Source: Mactromeris polynyma
Lineage: Eukaryota > Mollusca > Bivalvia > Venerida > Mactridae
DNA: 64,000 bases
Assembly: GCA_032209605.1 (NCBI GenBank)
Contig: JASFXZ010000027.1
Span: 7,211,372-7,275,371, forward strand
Direction of reading: 5' to 3'
Position numbers and translations under genes: made by a program. The first letter of the stretch is position 1. Each line of letters opens with the position of its first letter. Positions 24,328 through 36,254 of this stretch are shown here, piece after piece. The notes below the pieces were generated by a model that saw only the letters and a program-made list of their open reading frames with translations, was not told the origin of the DNA and did no database searches.

Positions 24328-25550
24328 TATTGATTTAATCAGGCATACAGCTGAAATATGGCAAGGGTCACAAAGCAGAAACATGTTATTTGGGCCACAT
24401 TTATTTCTGTGCAACTGAAAACTTGAAAGAAGAATTAAAACATCTACATTTATTTGGATGATGTGGAAAGGAGATTTTCTGTAGACATTTATATTCAGAA
24501 TGTTTTTGTGACATTGATTCAGCTCTTGGGGGGATTTGTTACTTTGTAGTAAACATTGGTTTTTGTCAATTTTGAATGCTAATATGTCCATGTATTACAA
24601 TTTCGATGTTAAGATAACTCATCAAAGTATTGTTATAGAGATCATTTATTACAGGAAATGCCAAGAAATGTTATTATAGTTAAGTGACTCTGTATTTATC
24701 AGCTATTTTGTATAAGATTACATAAAACAATGTTTTATCTTTGCTTTTGAAGCTGACCAATGTCCACTGAGTATGTTAGGTTACTTGTTCAACCTCATGG
24801 ATTGTTTTGACATTTCCCAAGTTCAATATTAACAATTTATATGGTAAATTAATCCTGTAATTCGTTCATTATATTCTAAAATTGTCGGTCTTAATATGAT
24901 ATCTAAATAAAACGAATTTCATAAATATTGGTTACTTGCAAAAATTATGAATTATAAATCTTGTAAATAATTATAGTAACATATGTTGCAGACTCATCTG
25001 GTTTCCTAAATTTCTTGCTTAAAATGATAAACCTTTCAAAATTATAGAAAAAGAAAATGCAAAACAAACTAGGTTCTGTTGTTGTTGTTGTTGTTGTAGT
25101 GCAGATTTATAGTTGTGTACTTTTGTAAGGGTATAGAAATTATTGATCTTTGGTGATATAGGCCATTGACTGATTTATTTCTTTGTATGGTGCTTCCATA
25201 TGTTTGATATACACTTTTTACTGTCATTACTGTTTCTAATTAGTTTTCTTATAACATGGCATTTAGCAATCATAAGCCATTAAAAACTTCAGTCCTAAGG
25301 TTTACTTAATGCCTTATGTGCATGATATGTTTGATTAACAACAAATAATCGAAACCAAGGTTTCCGCTGAAGACGAGTGATTACGTTCCTTAATGAGGTA
25401 AGGATTGCCTGATAAACATATTGAACACGCATTTCCTTTATTATCCCTGATTGATGTAAGTATGTTTCTGTATTTCGTATTTAAGTTAATTATTTGCATA
25501 ATAATTTAAGCATCTTAATCATTATCTCCTCTAGTTAATTTTTAACCAGG
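24328..25550. other. Unassigned AT-rich DNA with a short GTT microsatellite
   Basis: A (GTT)n run lies at about 25076-25098. No gene or other repeat recognised. Confidence 0.4.
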
Positions 25551-26220
25551 TTTTCAACGTCGTTGGGCGGGCGGGTGTATTGTCATCGTATTGACATCAA
25601 ACTTCGTGTATAGTCATCATATTGACATCAAACTTGATGTATAGTAAGAACATGTGGATAGCTTGCTAGGGTCTTGGGTTCGGTCTGTCAAAGGTCAAGG
25701 TCACCGTTACTAAAAATAGAAATTTGGTTTCCGGCGAATAACTTGAGTTCTGTTCATCGTATTGACATCAAACTTGGTGTATAGTAAGAACGTCCAGATA
25801 GCTCGCTCGGGATTGCTTTTGGGTTCGGTCCGTCAAAGGTCAAGGGGACCATTACTAAAAATAGCAATTTAGTTTCCGGCGAATTACTTGAGTTTCATTG
25901 ATCATATTGACAGCAAACTTGGTGTATAGTAAGGACATGTGGAGAGCTGGCTTGGAATTGCTTTTGGGTTCGGTCCACCAAAGGTCAAGGTCACCGTTTC
26001 TAAACTTAGCAATTTGGTTTCCGGCGAATAACTGAAGTTTCGTTGATCATATTGACATGAAACTTAGTGTATAGTAAGAACGTATCGAGAGCTCCCATGG
26101 GATTGCTTTTGGGTTTGTTCCGTCCAAGATCAAGGTCACTTAAAATTTAAAAATCAGTTTCCACTTAATATCTTCGCTATGCGCGGGTGTATTGACATCA
26201 AACTTGGTGTATAGTTGTTG
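25551..26220 (+). repeat. Bivalve-type tandem module, about 140-145 bp unit
   Basis: The phrase attgacatcaaacttggtgt (with small changes) starts at 25590, 25621, 25761, 25906, 26051 and 26191, giving full units of 140-145 bp. Each full unit carries, in order, 'tatagtaagaac', 'cttttgggttcggtc', 'aaaggtcaaggtcacc', 'ttactaaaaatag' and 'ggtttccggcgaataact'. The same order of modules recurs at about 58980-59120. I recognise this as a very common bivalve repeat. Each intact unit contains the direct hexamer repeat AGGTCAAGGTCA (for example 25692-25703 and 25982-25993). Confidence 0.85.
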
Positions 26221-29119
26221 CATATATATATAATATATCTAAGTGTGAGTGTGTATATGCATGTATCACCTATGGCACCTTTGCAGCATTGATGGTCATC
26301 ATGTATTCATTATACAAATTGAGCCTTGGTTACAAATAACTATGTACTAAATCTGGTTTGGGGGCATTGCCCATTTCTTGTTATTCATGTTTTTGTGTTA
26401 TTGAAATGTCCATTCAAATGATGTAAAAGATTTCTCTTAGTTTTAATGTGTACCATGCATGTATTTGTCTATATTCCAAACAAAGACATTCAAATATAGT
26501 ACTCAACCCTTTGCTCAATGAAATATTAACGTCAGCTAGTATACGCACCAGTGGTGGTGAGGTGATGCGGGCTTTATTATCCCCCCCCGTCATTCTTAGA
26601 ATGGTGAAGCGCCATAAAGTTTTACCCCTGTCCATCCATCAGTGCAAAAATTTGATTTCCAATAAATAACTCTTGAAAGCATAAGTTCATCTTGGGCACA
26701 TACATATAGGATAATAAAATAATTCCGTGGATTTCAGTAATTTAAGCTACCCTTTTTTGAAAGGTTAACCAATCCGCGTCAAAATACCGATATTGGACAC
26801 CTGTAGTTATGGTTTTGAGAACTTTTAAGAAAAGTGACAAGTGCTGTAGACTATATCTGTATGAAGGCATTAATACCACCAATTTTCTCATAACTTAAAA
26901 GGATGTTTTGTCAAATAAATAAGACTTAATGTACCTTTAATATCCCTTTTGTTCCGTATGCTAATGCGTTTCACCAAAAGTCTGCGATGTTTTGCGAGTA
27001 GAATTTTTTTTCAATTGCAGAAATGAGTATTTTTGTGGTTTAGTAGTAATGTAAATAAAAATCTACTTCTGTGAATGAGGAAAGTTACTCTGGCTGACAT
27101 TTTTCTTTTCATTCTTTAATTCATGCAATATGCAAGCAAATCCACATGGTAAACTACATGTATACACCACTATATTGCTCTTGTAGGGCTGTTAACCTTG
27201 AATAATGTGAGGAAAATATAACAAACACAATGTTTGACCTAGGCTGTCTGTCTGTTATAGAAAATTACAACTTAGACAGGTAATATATAGACACATTCTC
27301 TGCAATGGTTTCTGCTGTTTTGAAGAAAATTAATTCAGGAAATAAAATTTCTGTCTGGCTGCACAACTTTTCATTAAAGCTTGTTGTTAATAATTATCAC
27401 TTTCTGTGCTATGATTTCTGAAGGTTTGAAATTATTTATGAAAAGAGCCCTAATTTTTCATCCAGTCTTGCTAGGAAATGTATGTCTCAACTCTACTGTA
27501 TGTTGTCTATGTGAGCACTTACCACCAGTCAGGATTCTGCTACGCATTTCAATTCATTAGGCCATACTGTTTTTTATTTTGTTAAGCATCAACTTCTGTT
27601 CGTGAAACCTAACTAACTATTCGGGAAAAAACACAGTCGTTTTTAAAAAAACACATAGTCAGAATATAGACAATGTATTATTTCACATATTTAATGAGGT
27701 AAACATGATAAAAAAATATAATAAACAACTTGTTTCTTTATAAAACAAAATTTAGAAGTCTAACAAAAAAACTGACTAGTTTTCACTCACTATTTTCAGA
27801 CATGCAAGTTATCAAAATATTTACCAAAACATAATTATGTAAATACGACACAGTGGTTACTTCCCTTGGCGATTTTTTAAACTTAACGAAAATGTTGTTA
27901 AATGTTGGCTCAAAAAGCTAAAAATCTAGGTGCATGCGGAAGCTTAACAAAAATATAAAACAGCCTGGCCTAATATCGGATCCAGTAAAACATGTCTTTA
28001 TTATGTGATATATTTTTACGGAGATATAAAAATAAAATAATTATATAATTAAAGTCCAAAATGCAAAATTAAATAATTCCATTAAATACCAGCGCAACAA
28101 GTCAATTGTTAAGGGCATGTACGTGTCTGTTAGTTGATACTTTGTTGGTCACACAAGAGCTTTGTAGCTCATGTTACTTTGATCATCTACTGTATTAAAT
28201 AAATTTATCTTAAAATTTTAGCTCACCATGGATTAAAAGAAAATACTGTTACTGTATAGTGTCACAATGATCAGTGGAATCTCCCTGAAATGCCCTGTGT
28301 GATGATTCCTCAGCTTCATTTTTGAATAAATATCTGCGTAAAATTCTCTCAAATCACAAGAATCCATAGAACAGTTTTGACAACTGTTGTGTTCTGTTTA
28401 CCTAGGGTTTCCATAATGTCAACCTGGTGTGAAAGCTCTGCGCTGAACCAATCATACCTTAGATTTCAGCTTCATATGACAGACAGTATGCTCGAGTTCC
28501 TTGATGTTTTTAATAGTATTTCAGTTCTGTAAATCAGCCAGTTGATCTGACTGATATTCCTGTGTAACCATCCAGTACTAATCTGTTCTTCTGAAAGCAT
28601 TGGTTACCAACAACTACCCTGCCTGAATCTGACATGGAGGACATAATTAATGACTTGGGATGGATTATTTTCACTGATATTGTCTTGGAGAACAATTATA
28701 GACCACTACATGACTTGTTATTCTGCTGACTTATCCTTTCTTGATTGTTGTTTTCAAGTAATTCATAAGTAGTTGAAGATTTTGTCAAGTTCTTCCTGCT
28801 CTTGAGCTATTTGTGAATAAAAATCTTGAACTGGTCAGGAAATGTTTGAGGACAGTTATTCTTGCATGAAATGACCTATGATTTTGTATTCAATTGAGAT
28901 GATGACCTGGGTGTGTAGGGGTTTGCAAAGTTCATCAACTGTTGTTGTGTTGTTCATGAACTGAACTTATAACCTGATCTGTGATGTTCACAAGTACAAG
29001 AATTTGTCAAGATTTGACATTTTAAAAGGGCAGTTAATGAACGATTCATGTTAAGAATTCTGGTCAACTCAGGTTGTCCTATAATTTAGTATTGGTAAAA
29101 TACAACCGCTTTGTTACAC
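26221..29119. other. Mostly unassigned AT-rich DNA with repeat fragments
   Basis: A fragment near 26545-26700 (ttatccccccccgtcattct; tttccaataaataactcttg) resembles the 'aataact' part of bivalve repeats. The segment near 26762-26782 (ggttaaccaatccgcgtca) matches the repeat shared by 39655-39800 and 58475-58640. Frames at 26414-26669 are on both strands of the repeat fragment. No gene recognised. Confidence 0.35.
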
Positions 29120-29127
29120 AGTAACCA

Positions 29128-29404
29128 GCCTGCCCAGTTAGCTCAGTTGGTAGAATGTTTTGCTGTCGCTTGGAAGGTTAGGTTCAATTCTTGGGCAGGT
29201 CAGGTCAGGTCCTTCTCCCACATTTGGCTACGGTCTTTTGTTTTCCACTTCTGATTCATAGTGGGTACTTGTCAGCCGCTTGCGAAGGAGAAAGTTAGTT
29301 CTGGTTGGTGATTAATTTCAGGAAATCAGGGTAGGTCAATTGACCACCATTTGTAACTGAAGAAAGGTTGAAAAATGTTGCAACCCAATAAAAACAAAAA
29401 GTAT
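29128..29404 (+). mobile_element. tRNA-derived SINE, 277 bp, 8 bp target duplication
   Basis: Flanked by agtaacca at 29120-29127 and 29405-29412. The head 'cctgcccagttagctcagtt' carries an almost canonical A box (TAGCTCAGTTGG) and a B box (GGTTCAATTC). The acceptor-like arms cctgccca and tgggcagg are fully complementary, so the head could fold as a tRNA cloverleaf. The body includes 'gttttccacttctgattcat' and the 3' end is A-rich (aataaaaacaaaaa). The body is shared with the decayed copy at about 30176-30345. Confidence 0.88.
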
Positions 29405-29412
29405 AGTAACCA

Positions 29413-30000
29413 TTATTACGAGTTTGGATGAATCTCATGTGAATGCATATGCATATTTATGTAATAATTTCCGCAGAACATTCTGTCATCCATGCTTAAA
29501 ATTTTATTCAGAATTATGTAGTTTTATCCGATATCAAACCTTTAAATCAGACATAAATGTGTTCTGTGTGGAATTAAAGACAAAGTATCATTTAATTGAA
29601 GCCTAAACTTGGTTGTTGCAACAATCCGCTTGACTCACAATTATCAGCATGTTGACTATGAGGTATTAGAAACCTGATCATGTTTATGTAACTTTCAGTG
29701 CTTTGATTAATGTGTAACATTTACATTAACCCAAACATCTCAAAATTAAAGTTGATTTGATCAGAAAATAATCAAGAATACAACAATGACAGATGAAAAC
29801 ATTTTATTCAGATATACAGTAATGTTTATACATCTACAAGATGAGATAATTAAGTCTTGCAAGTGGATAACAGAAGACATTGAGAGTTGTATAGACTGAA
29901 TATATACACACACCATGTATATATACATACATGTTATAACAAAATGTTACTGTAATTGAAATGTATTAATTTATTAATTTACTGGTTATGTCAATTTGTG
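29413..30000. other. Unassigned AT-rich DNA
   Basis: A TA/CA-rich stretch lies near 29900-29935. No gene recognised. Confidence 0.35.
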
Positions 30001-30004
30001 GATC

Positions 30005-30345
30005 ACTTTACTGCCAATACAAGGTTGTTACAAGGTTCAAACCCCAGTCAGGGTGTATAATACTGAGTTCTTGAACTTCTTCAGGGCCATTAGTTGTTCA
30101 CCAACTGTTCAAGAACATTGTTCAAGAACATTGTTCAAGAACAGTTCATGAACTTTTCTTGAATTCCTCGCAGGGGTAATGTTCCCTGTGACAAGAAGAC
30201 TGAAGATAAAACATTCTAAGTCGTTTTCCTCCACTTCTGATTTAGTTGATAAAGTTGTCAGTTGCTGTATGAAGTACACGTGGTTAGTAATGGTTGGTTA
30301 TACAGGAACACTGGTTTGGTCCACTGACTGAAATACCATTGAAAA
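30005..30345 (+). repeat. Decayed SINE of the 29128 family, interrupted
   Basis: A B-box-like 'acaaggttcaaaccccagtc' at about 30029-30049 and the body 'gttttcctccacttctgatt' then 'gttgtcagttgctgtatgaa' match the order of the SINE at 29128-29404. The two halves are separated by roughly 100 bp made of GTTCAAGAAC/GTTCATGAAC palindromes (about 30075-30176), which looks like a later insertion. Confidence 0.6.
30075..30176. mobile_element. Fragment of a palindrome-armed element, inside a SINE
   Basis: Contains gttcttgaac, three gttcaagaac copies in tandem (period about 14 bp) and one gttcatgaac, and ends at ctcgcagggg (30176), matching the cagggg right terminus of the elements at 32490-34038 and 44874-45974. 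The left terminus was not found, so this is probably a deletion derivative. Confidence 0.5.
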
Positions 30346-30389
30346 ATGGTGTAAAACTCTAGATACAACAATGTTATATTACTCGGTAT

Positions 30390-31752
30390 TGTATCTGGAG
30401 AGTACTGTAATTGTGTACATCATGTCTGGAGAGTACTGTAATTGTGTACATTATGTCTGGAGAGTACTGTAATTGTGTACATCATGTCTGGAGAGTACTG
30501 TAATTGTGTACATCATGTCTGGAGAGTACTGCAATTGTGTACATTATGTCTGGAGAATACTGTAATTGTGTACATTATGTCTGGACAGTACTGTAATTGT
30601 GTACATTATGTCTGGAGAGTACTGCAATTGTGTACATTATGTCTGGAGAGTACTGTAATTGTGTACATCATGTCTGGAGAGTACTGTAATTGTGTACATC
30701 ATGTCTGGAGAGTACTGTAATTGTGTACATCATGTCTGGAGAATACTGTAATTGTGTACATTATGTCTGGAGAGTACTGTAATTGTGTACATCATGTCTG
30801 GAGAGTACTTTGTGTACATTATGTCTGGAGAGTACTTTAATTGTGTACATCATGTCTGGAGAGTACTGTAATTGTGTACATCATGTCTGGATAGTACTGT
30901 AATTGTGTACATCATGTCTGGAGAGTACTGTAATTGTGTACATTATGTCTGGAGAGTACTTTTATTGTGTACATCATGTCTGGAGAGTACTGTAATTGTG
31001 TACATTATGTCTGGAGAGTACTGTAATTGTGTACATTATGTCTGGAGAGTACTGTAATTGTGTACATCATGTCTGGAGAGTACTTTAATTGTGTACATTA
31101 TGTCTGGAGAGTACTGTAAGTGTGTACATTATGTCTGGGGAGTACTTAAATTGTGTACATTATGTCTGGAGAGTACTGTAATTGTGTACATTATGTCTGG
31201 AGAGTACTGTAATTGTGTACATCATGTCTGGAGAGTACTGTAATTGTGTACATTATGTCTGGAGAGTACTGTAATTGTGTACATCATGTCTGGAGAGTAC
31301 TTTAATTGTGTACATTATGTCTGGAGAGTACTGTGTGTACATTATGTCTGGGGAGTACTTAAATTGTGTACATTATGTCTGGAGAGTACTGTAATTGTGT
31401 ACATTATGTCTGGAGAGTACTTTAATTGTGTACATCATGTTTGGAGAGTACTTTAATTGTGTACATTATGTCTGGAGAGTACTGTAATTGTGTACATTAT
31501 GTCTGGGGAGTACTTAATTTGTGTACATTATGTCTGGAGAGTACTGTAATTGTGTACATTATTTTCTGGAGAGTACTTTAATTGTGTACATTATGTCTGG
31601 AGAGTACTTTAATTGTGTACATTATGTCTGGAGAGTACTTTAATTGTGTACATTATGTCTGGAGAGTACTTTAATTGTGTACATTATGTCTGGAGAGTAC
31701 TTTAATTGTGTTCATTATGTCTGGAGAGTACTTTAATTGTGTACATTATGTT
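30390..31752. repeat. Minisatellite, 31 bp unit, about 44 copies
   Basis: About 44 copies of a 31 bp unit (tgtctggagagtactgtaat, then tgtgtacatca). Variant sites: catca/catta, actgtaatt/actttaatt, gagag/ggggag; a few copies lack 4-8 bp. The catca variant dominates the left half and actttaatt the far right. As 31 is not a multiple of three, all three frames are read in rotation, giving several 60-90 residue frames with a 31-residue period; these are not genes. Confidence 0.96.
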
Positions 31753-31755
31753 TAT

Positions 31756-32489
31756 TGGTCAATATTTTTCTGAATGTGTTTTCGTTGGCTGCTGACACCA
31801 CCTCACTTATTTGGGTTACAATTATAAAAAATTATAAGTTGTAGAATCTATATATGGAACAGTAATTATTCTTTTGTACCAATGATATAATTTATAATTA
31901 ATCATTTTCTGGTTGTAAGATTGATTAGATACAGGTCTACTAATCAGACAGTTATTTCAGTTTCTATCAATGATTGGGCATTTGTGTTGTGACCATGTTT
32001 AGAAATGACGAAAATGTTGATAAAATGATGACTTCTCTGACATAATTATTTAAACATTAACTGGTTATGAGATAAGTACAAAATTTTCCCCTATCTACTT
32101 AGAAGTATACAATATAACATAAATATTGAGTATTTTCAGTATTTAGGCCATGGTCCTAAAAAAAGCCGTCAAACAAAAGCAAGACACTATAATCGATGTA
32201 GATTAATGCCATCAATACAAAATACTTTTCATTATCTCAGTTTGTAGTGAGACCTTTTTGTTTTATTGTACATTTGTTATCCCCAGTGGCTTAAGTCCAT
32301 ATACATTAATGGATTTGAGGTCCATTTACTCAGCTAAATACATCGACTTTCAACTTAAATCCTCCCTAGATTGTAGCTTATAGAACACTTATTCTATACC
32401 AAACAATGGTCTTTGTATTTATTGTGTTTGTCAGACTAGATCTTTTAAAATTATGTGACATACATGTACTGATTTTTAGTGATACTCAG
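31756..32489. other. Unassigned AT-rich DNA
   Basis: No gene or repeat recognised. Confidence 0.35.
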
Positions 32490-34038
32490 CCCCAGTGAAA
32501 TGCAGTTCATGAAATCATGAACTTTTCAAAGCCTTCATGAACAGTTCATGAACTGGTCTTCAACAGTTCTTCATTTGTGTTCATGAACTTTTGGACATGA
32601 ACCGTCCTTGAATTATGTTCATGAACAGTTCATGAACAATTAAAGAATACTGCAAAGTTCTTGAAATGACCATGAACATTTGCCAGTGCAATCATATCCA
32701 TTTCATGAACTATAATGTATTTAATGGTTCAATAAAAGTTCTTAAACAGTTTCATGATGACATTTTCAAAATTATTAAGTTTACCAAATCTGTGTCTATT
32801 TTAATGTAAAATGAAAGTTACGTCATAAATAGTAATGTACATGGATGGTTTGCTTTAAAGAGCCGTTGTGGTATGACCATCTTGACTAGGCTGTAATTAA
32901 GAGCTCTGACAAAAAATCTCCATAACAAAGTTGTACATGTATATATCCCTCAATACTTAGCAATGTATGGTGTACTTGATAGCTATACATTGAGTTAAAC
33001 CATGTTCCTTGCACAGCCACTGATAGATTTTGTGGATTTCTGTTGAGTTAACTTGGACAGTTCAAGAATGCTGCCTAAATTTTACATTATTTACGCATGA
33101 TGAAATTGGAATTTGCAATTTTGTTATTTCTTTCAAAAGTATTATTTATTTATGGCAAATGAAGTTCATTGCAAAACATAAAAAATTGACACTGTTGCAA
33201 TATTGTGTCACTTCCAAGAGTTAAACCAACATTTTGTTAATATTTTGAATTATTTTAGTAGATTACCTCCCTTTATCAATAATTACATATTTTTTAATTT
33301 TTCCAATAAAAACACCATTAAAAAAATATATAGTGAAGGTCTGCCTAGAATATAGTAACTTGCAACTGCTGTGAAATTAAATTTAACAAACATTATACAA
33401 TTTAGAAATCTATTTTAATTGTGTTTAGTTACCATATATAAAGAAGGGAAAGGACAGAATAATTTAATACTAACATTCTTCCGGAGGCGTCGCCCATGTG
33501 GGAAACCGGTGGCGACGATAAATAAAAAAAAAAAAAAGCATATACAACAGAATAATTTAACCATTGTATTGTATACAAACATACAATACTTTAACCAATG
33601 ATGTATGGCTTACCCTGAATAGTTCATGAACTGTTCAAGTAATAAGCACCTTGAACGATTCATGCCCAGAACATGAAGTTATAATGAGACTATGAAGTTG
33701 TATAGGAAAGAGTTCATGCATTGTTCATGAATTCTGTGTTCATGAACTGGTAATGAACTGAACATAAAATACTGGGTTGTTGAATAGTTCATGAACAGTT
33801 CAAGAATGTTCGGCAATGAAATGTGCATTAAAGATTCTTGATTGTACTTCATGGACTGTTCATGGACTGTTCATGAATCATATCCAATTCATGAACTAAT
33901 AATATCATGAACATTTCAAGAATTAGTCTCATTTTAACTTCAAAGGAATTTCATGAATTGTTCATGAATTGTGAACATGAACTATGCATGAATATTTCAT
34001 GAATAATTCATGAACTGTAACAGTTCATTTCACAGGGG
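32490..34038. mobile_element. Palindrome-armed non-autonomous element A, 1549 bp
   Basis: The left end ccccagtgaaatgcagtt (32490) and the right end, read inward, cccctgtgaaatgaactg (34038) are inverted repeats (12 of the first 13 bases match). AG flanks both ends, a possible 2 bp target duplication. Both arms (about 32503-32760 and 33620-34030) are packed with the palindrome GTTCATGAAC, at least seven exact copies plus many one- or two-base variants. The core, about 33060-33610, aligns with the core of element B (about 45230-45665), for example aagaatgctgcctaaatttt against cagaatgctgccgaaatttt. No transposase is encoded. Confidence 0.75.
33468..33546 (+). mobile_element. Small poly(A)-tailed insertion within element A
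   Basis: This segment is absent from the matching position in element B. It holds a CpG-rich hairpin (cgtcgcc 33488-33494 pairing with ggcgacg 33511-33517), then gataaataaaa and a long A run. The 14-mer acagaataatttaa lies on both sides (33454-33467, 33547-33560). It looks like the 3' tail of a truncated retroposon, possibly a LINE or SINE end. The bases between the A run and the right repeat (gcatatac) are unexplained. Confidence 0.5.
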
Positions 34039-34674
34039 AGATGCATATGTAAGTTTTACGCATAAACTTGGTTTTATTATTATGGAGAAGCATATTTAGG
34101 GTTTCCACTGGGTGCTGAATCCAAAGGGTCATTTTGATAATTTTTTACCTGATTAAACCGTTTTGTAGCCAAAATACGTATAATTTAGAGAAAACTTCAC
34201 CCTTCAGCCAGAAGCCAGAGCGTCAAAATGTGGCTTTTTGAAGTTCCAGATGTCACAGGGTCATCTCCGAGGTCAAATGAAACCACTGATTGTTGTGTGT
34301 ATTTTAACCATTAAATACCTGTTTTCGTCATGTTTTTTGTTTCATTTAACATAGGCAATAGTGGGTATTAGTCTGATGGCCTTTGGTAGCATTATTAGGC
34401 TGTGAAAGTGTTTTGACATAAGTTTTATTGTATATCTAGGAAAATTGTGAATTATAGCTTGTTATGGTTTTGTAACTAACGGCCCTGAATTGTTGAAACA
34501 TCTCCATCATTACCCTTGTGATCAAATACCAGTCATGAATGACTGCATGTATTATATTTGCTTCCAGGAACCACAACAAAGTATGTCTTGGCATAATGTG
34601 ATATTACCACAGTTATGGCCCTTTATTGTTCACAGGAGTATGCTATATGGTTCATATAACATATCTTGTTATAT
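34039..34674. other. Unassigned DNA
   Basis: No gene or repeat recognised; a 106-residue frame at 34490-34810 crosses into the next element and has no motif. Confidence 0.35.
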
Positions 34675-35223
34675 CATACATGTGAAGTCTCCCGATTTCT
34701 GCGGGAGACTCCCAGTTTTGATATCCAACTCCCGCTCTCCCGGCCGGGACCTGCGATCTCACGATTTTCAAAGTAAACATCGTAAATTTTTGTTGTGGGG
34801 TATTTTTTAGTTCATTCCCGACTGGTTTTCTGAAATTACTTGTCAAACTGATAACCGAAAGTGTATAATCGGGATACCAGTCCGAAAAACACTCTAAACC
34901 ATGGAATCAAGCGCTTGGTGACACTGATGAAAATAGGACGCAACCCTCGCTTGTCATGTTGTTTATTCAAGTTTCACACATTTCTATTGTATTCAGATAT
35001 GACAATTGGCAATAAAATTGCTAATTGGCGACTCTTTTAAAGGCATGACCCCCAGATTACGAGTTGAATCGCAGAATATTGCTATTAATAGCCTATAATA
35101 TGGACGAACACATGAATTCGGCCACACAAAAAAATCTAAAGTTTTGAGTCTCAATCTCCCGCTTTTCGAGGTGCAATCTCCCGATTTGACTTCAGAAAAG
35201 GTTCACATGTATGTTATATATAT
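34675..35223. mobile_element. Inverted-repeat element, 549 bp, possible 6 bp target duplication
   Basis: A perfect 12 bp inverted pair (catacatgtgaa 34675-34686; ttcacatgtatg 35212-35223) is bordered by ttatat on both sides (34669-34674, 35224-35229). Just inside lies a strong palindrome, gtctcccg..cgggagac (34687-34709), with further 'tctcccg' motifs near 35155-35190 at the other end. No reading frame of note. The target duplication is AT-rich, so it could be chance. Confidence 0.6.
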
Positions 35224-35229
35224 ATCTCA

Positions 35230-36035
35230 AGTATTACCAGGATTATAGCTCTTGATGTTTAAAGGTCTGGTGCAATAAATGTGTTACTTATGTCTGATCA
35301 GGAAGCAGTTTTGTTTGTTTTTTCAACCCCTTTTGATTCATTAACTTGTGGATGACATTGCATCCATATGTATAAGGCTATGATTACACTACTGTTTTTA
35401 ACCATAAAAATATTAAAGAAAATTTTTAATTACCTACCCTTCTAAATTTTTCTGGGTAGGGTTATTTCAACAAACATTTTTTAAGGATGGCCTTATGTTC
35501 AGTTATTCTATTGTTGTCCAAACAGGCTATAGGTTTAACCCTCATTGTTTCATTGGAAATGATCACAAGACATGTTTCAAGTTTGGGATTTGTCTGTAGT
35601 TGTCCAAAATTCCAGCCTTTAGGCCATCCAGTCAGGAATTTTTTTTGAAGGGAATTAGACCCCATTCTCAGGCAAAATAGAATCACCACTATACCATGCC
35701 AATTTTTTCTCACTGACAATTCAAATGACAAAGATGAAAAGCTTCCAAAGGACTTCAATGAAATCTTACAAAATTGTTACCTGCAGCCTTATGCGTGTTT
35801 GAATATCAAAAATATTCATTTTGATATACATGTACTTTTGTCAGGAGATTTTGTCAGATATATTGCACAAGATATTGTTTGGTTGGCAGAAAAAATAGTC
35901 TATGCTGAATTGAAGATTTAATGAGTAATTTTAGCCATTATTATAAAATAAACAATTTCTAACAGTTGTTTGTGTGTAGGCTGGCACAAACAGGCAATTT
36001 CTGCTCTGTTTCCCGCCATCAATATTTGATTTGAG
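35230..36035. other. Unassigned AT-rich DNA
   Basis: A 98-residue minus-strand frame (35462-35758) shows no recognisable domain. Nothing else seen. Confidence 0.35.
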
Positions 36036-36039
36036 ACCA

Positions 36040-36254
36040 GGCTCCGATCTCCCAAAGCATCTCAATCTGAGCTAAATCTCAGCTCAAATTGTTGAGATTT
36101 TTCTCATCTTAGATCAGACTCAAAATCAATATTACAAAACAAAAAGATGAGATGAGTTTTTTCTCAGAAAATTTTCAAGCGATCCAAAATGAAATTGAGC
36201 AAAATCTCATATTAAGCTGAGATTTCTATTTGAGATGTTTTGAGAGATCAGGCC
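36040..36254. mobile_element. Probable MITE, 215 bp, rich in TCTCA/TGAGA
   Basis: Left end ggctccgatctcccaaagca and right end, read inward, ggcctgatctctcaaaacat are inverted repeats that continue into 'tctcaa'. The interior is packed with tctca and tgaga words in both orientations (for example gctaaatctcagctcaaatt and ttaagctgagatttctattt), giving a nested fold-back. No clear target duplication. It lies about 250 bp beyond the stop of the receptor gene, so it may be in or near its 3' UTR. Confidence 0.65.

Noticed and set aside
29128..29200. Functional tRNA gene
   Set aside because: The tRNA-like head is fused to a SINE body with an A-rich tail and target duplication.
30442..31456. Series of 60-90 residue frames
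   Set aside because: They read the 31 bp array in rotating phase, with the same peptide shifted each time.
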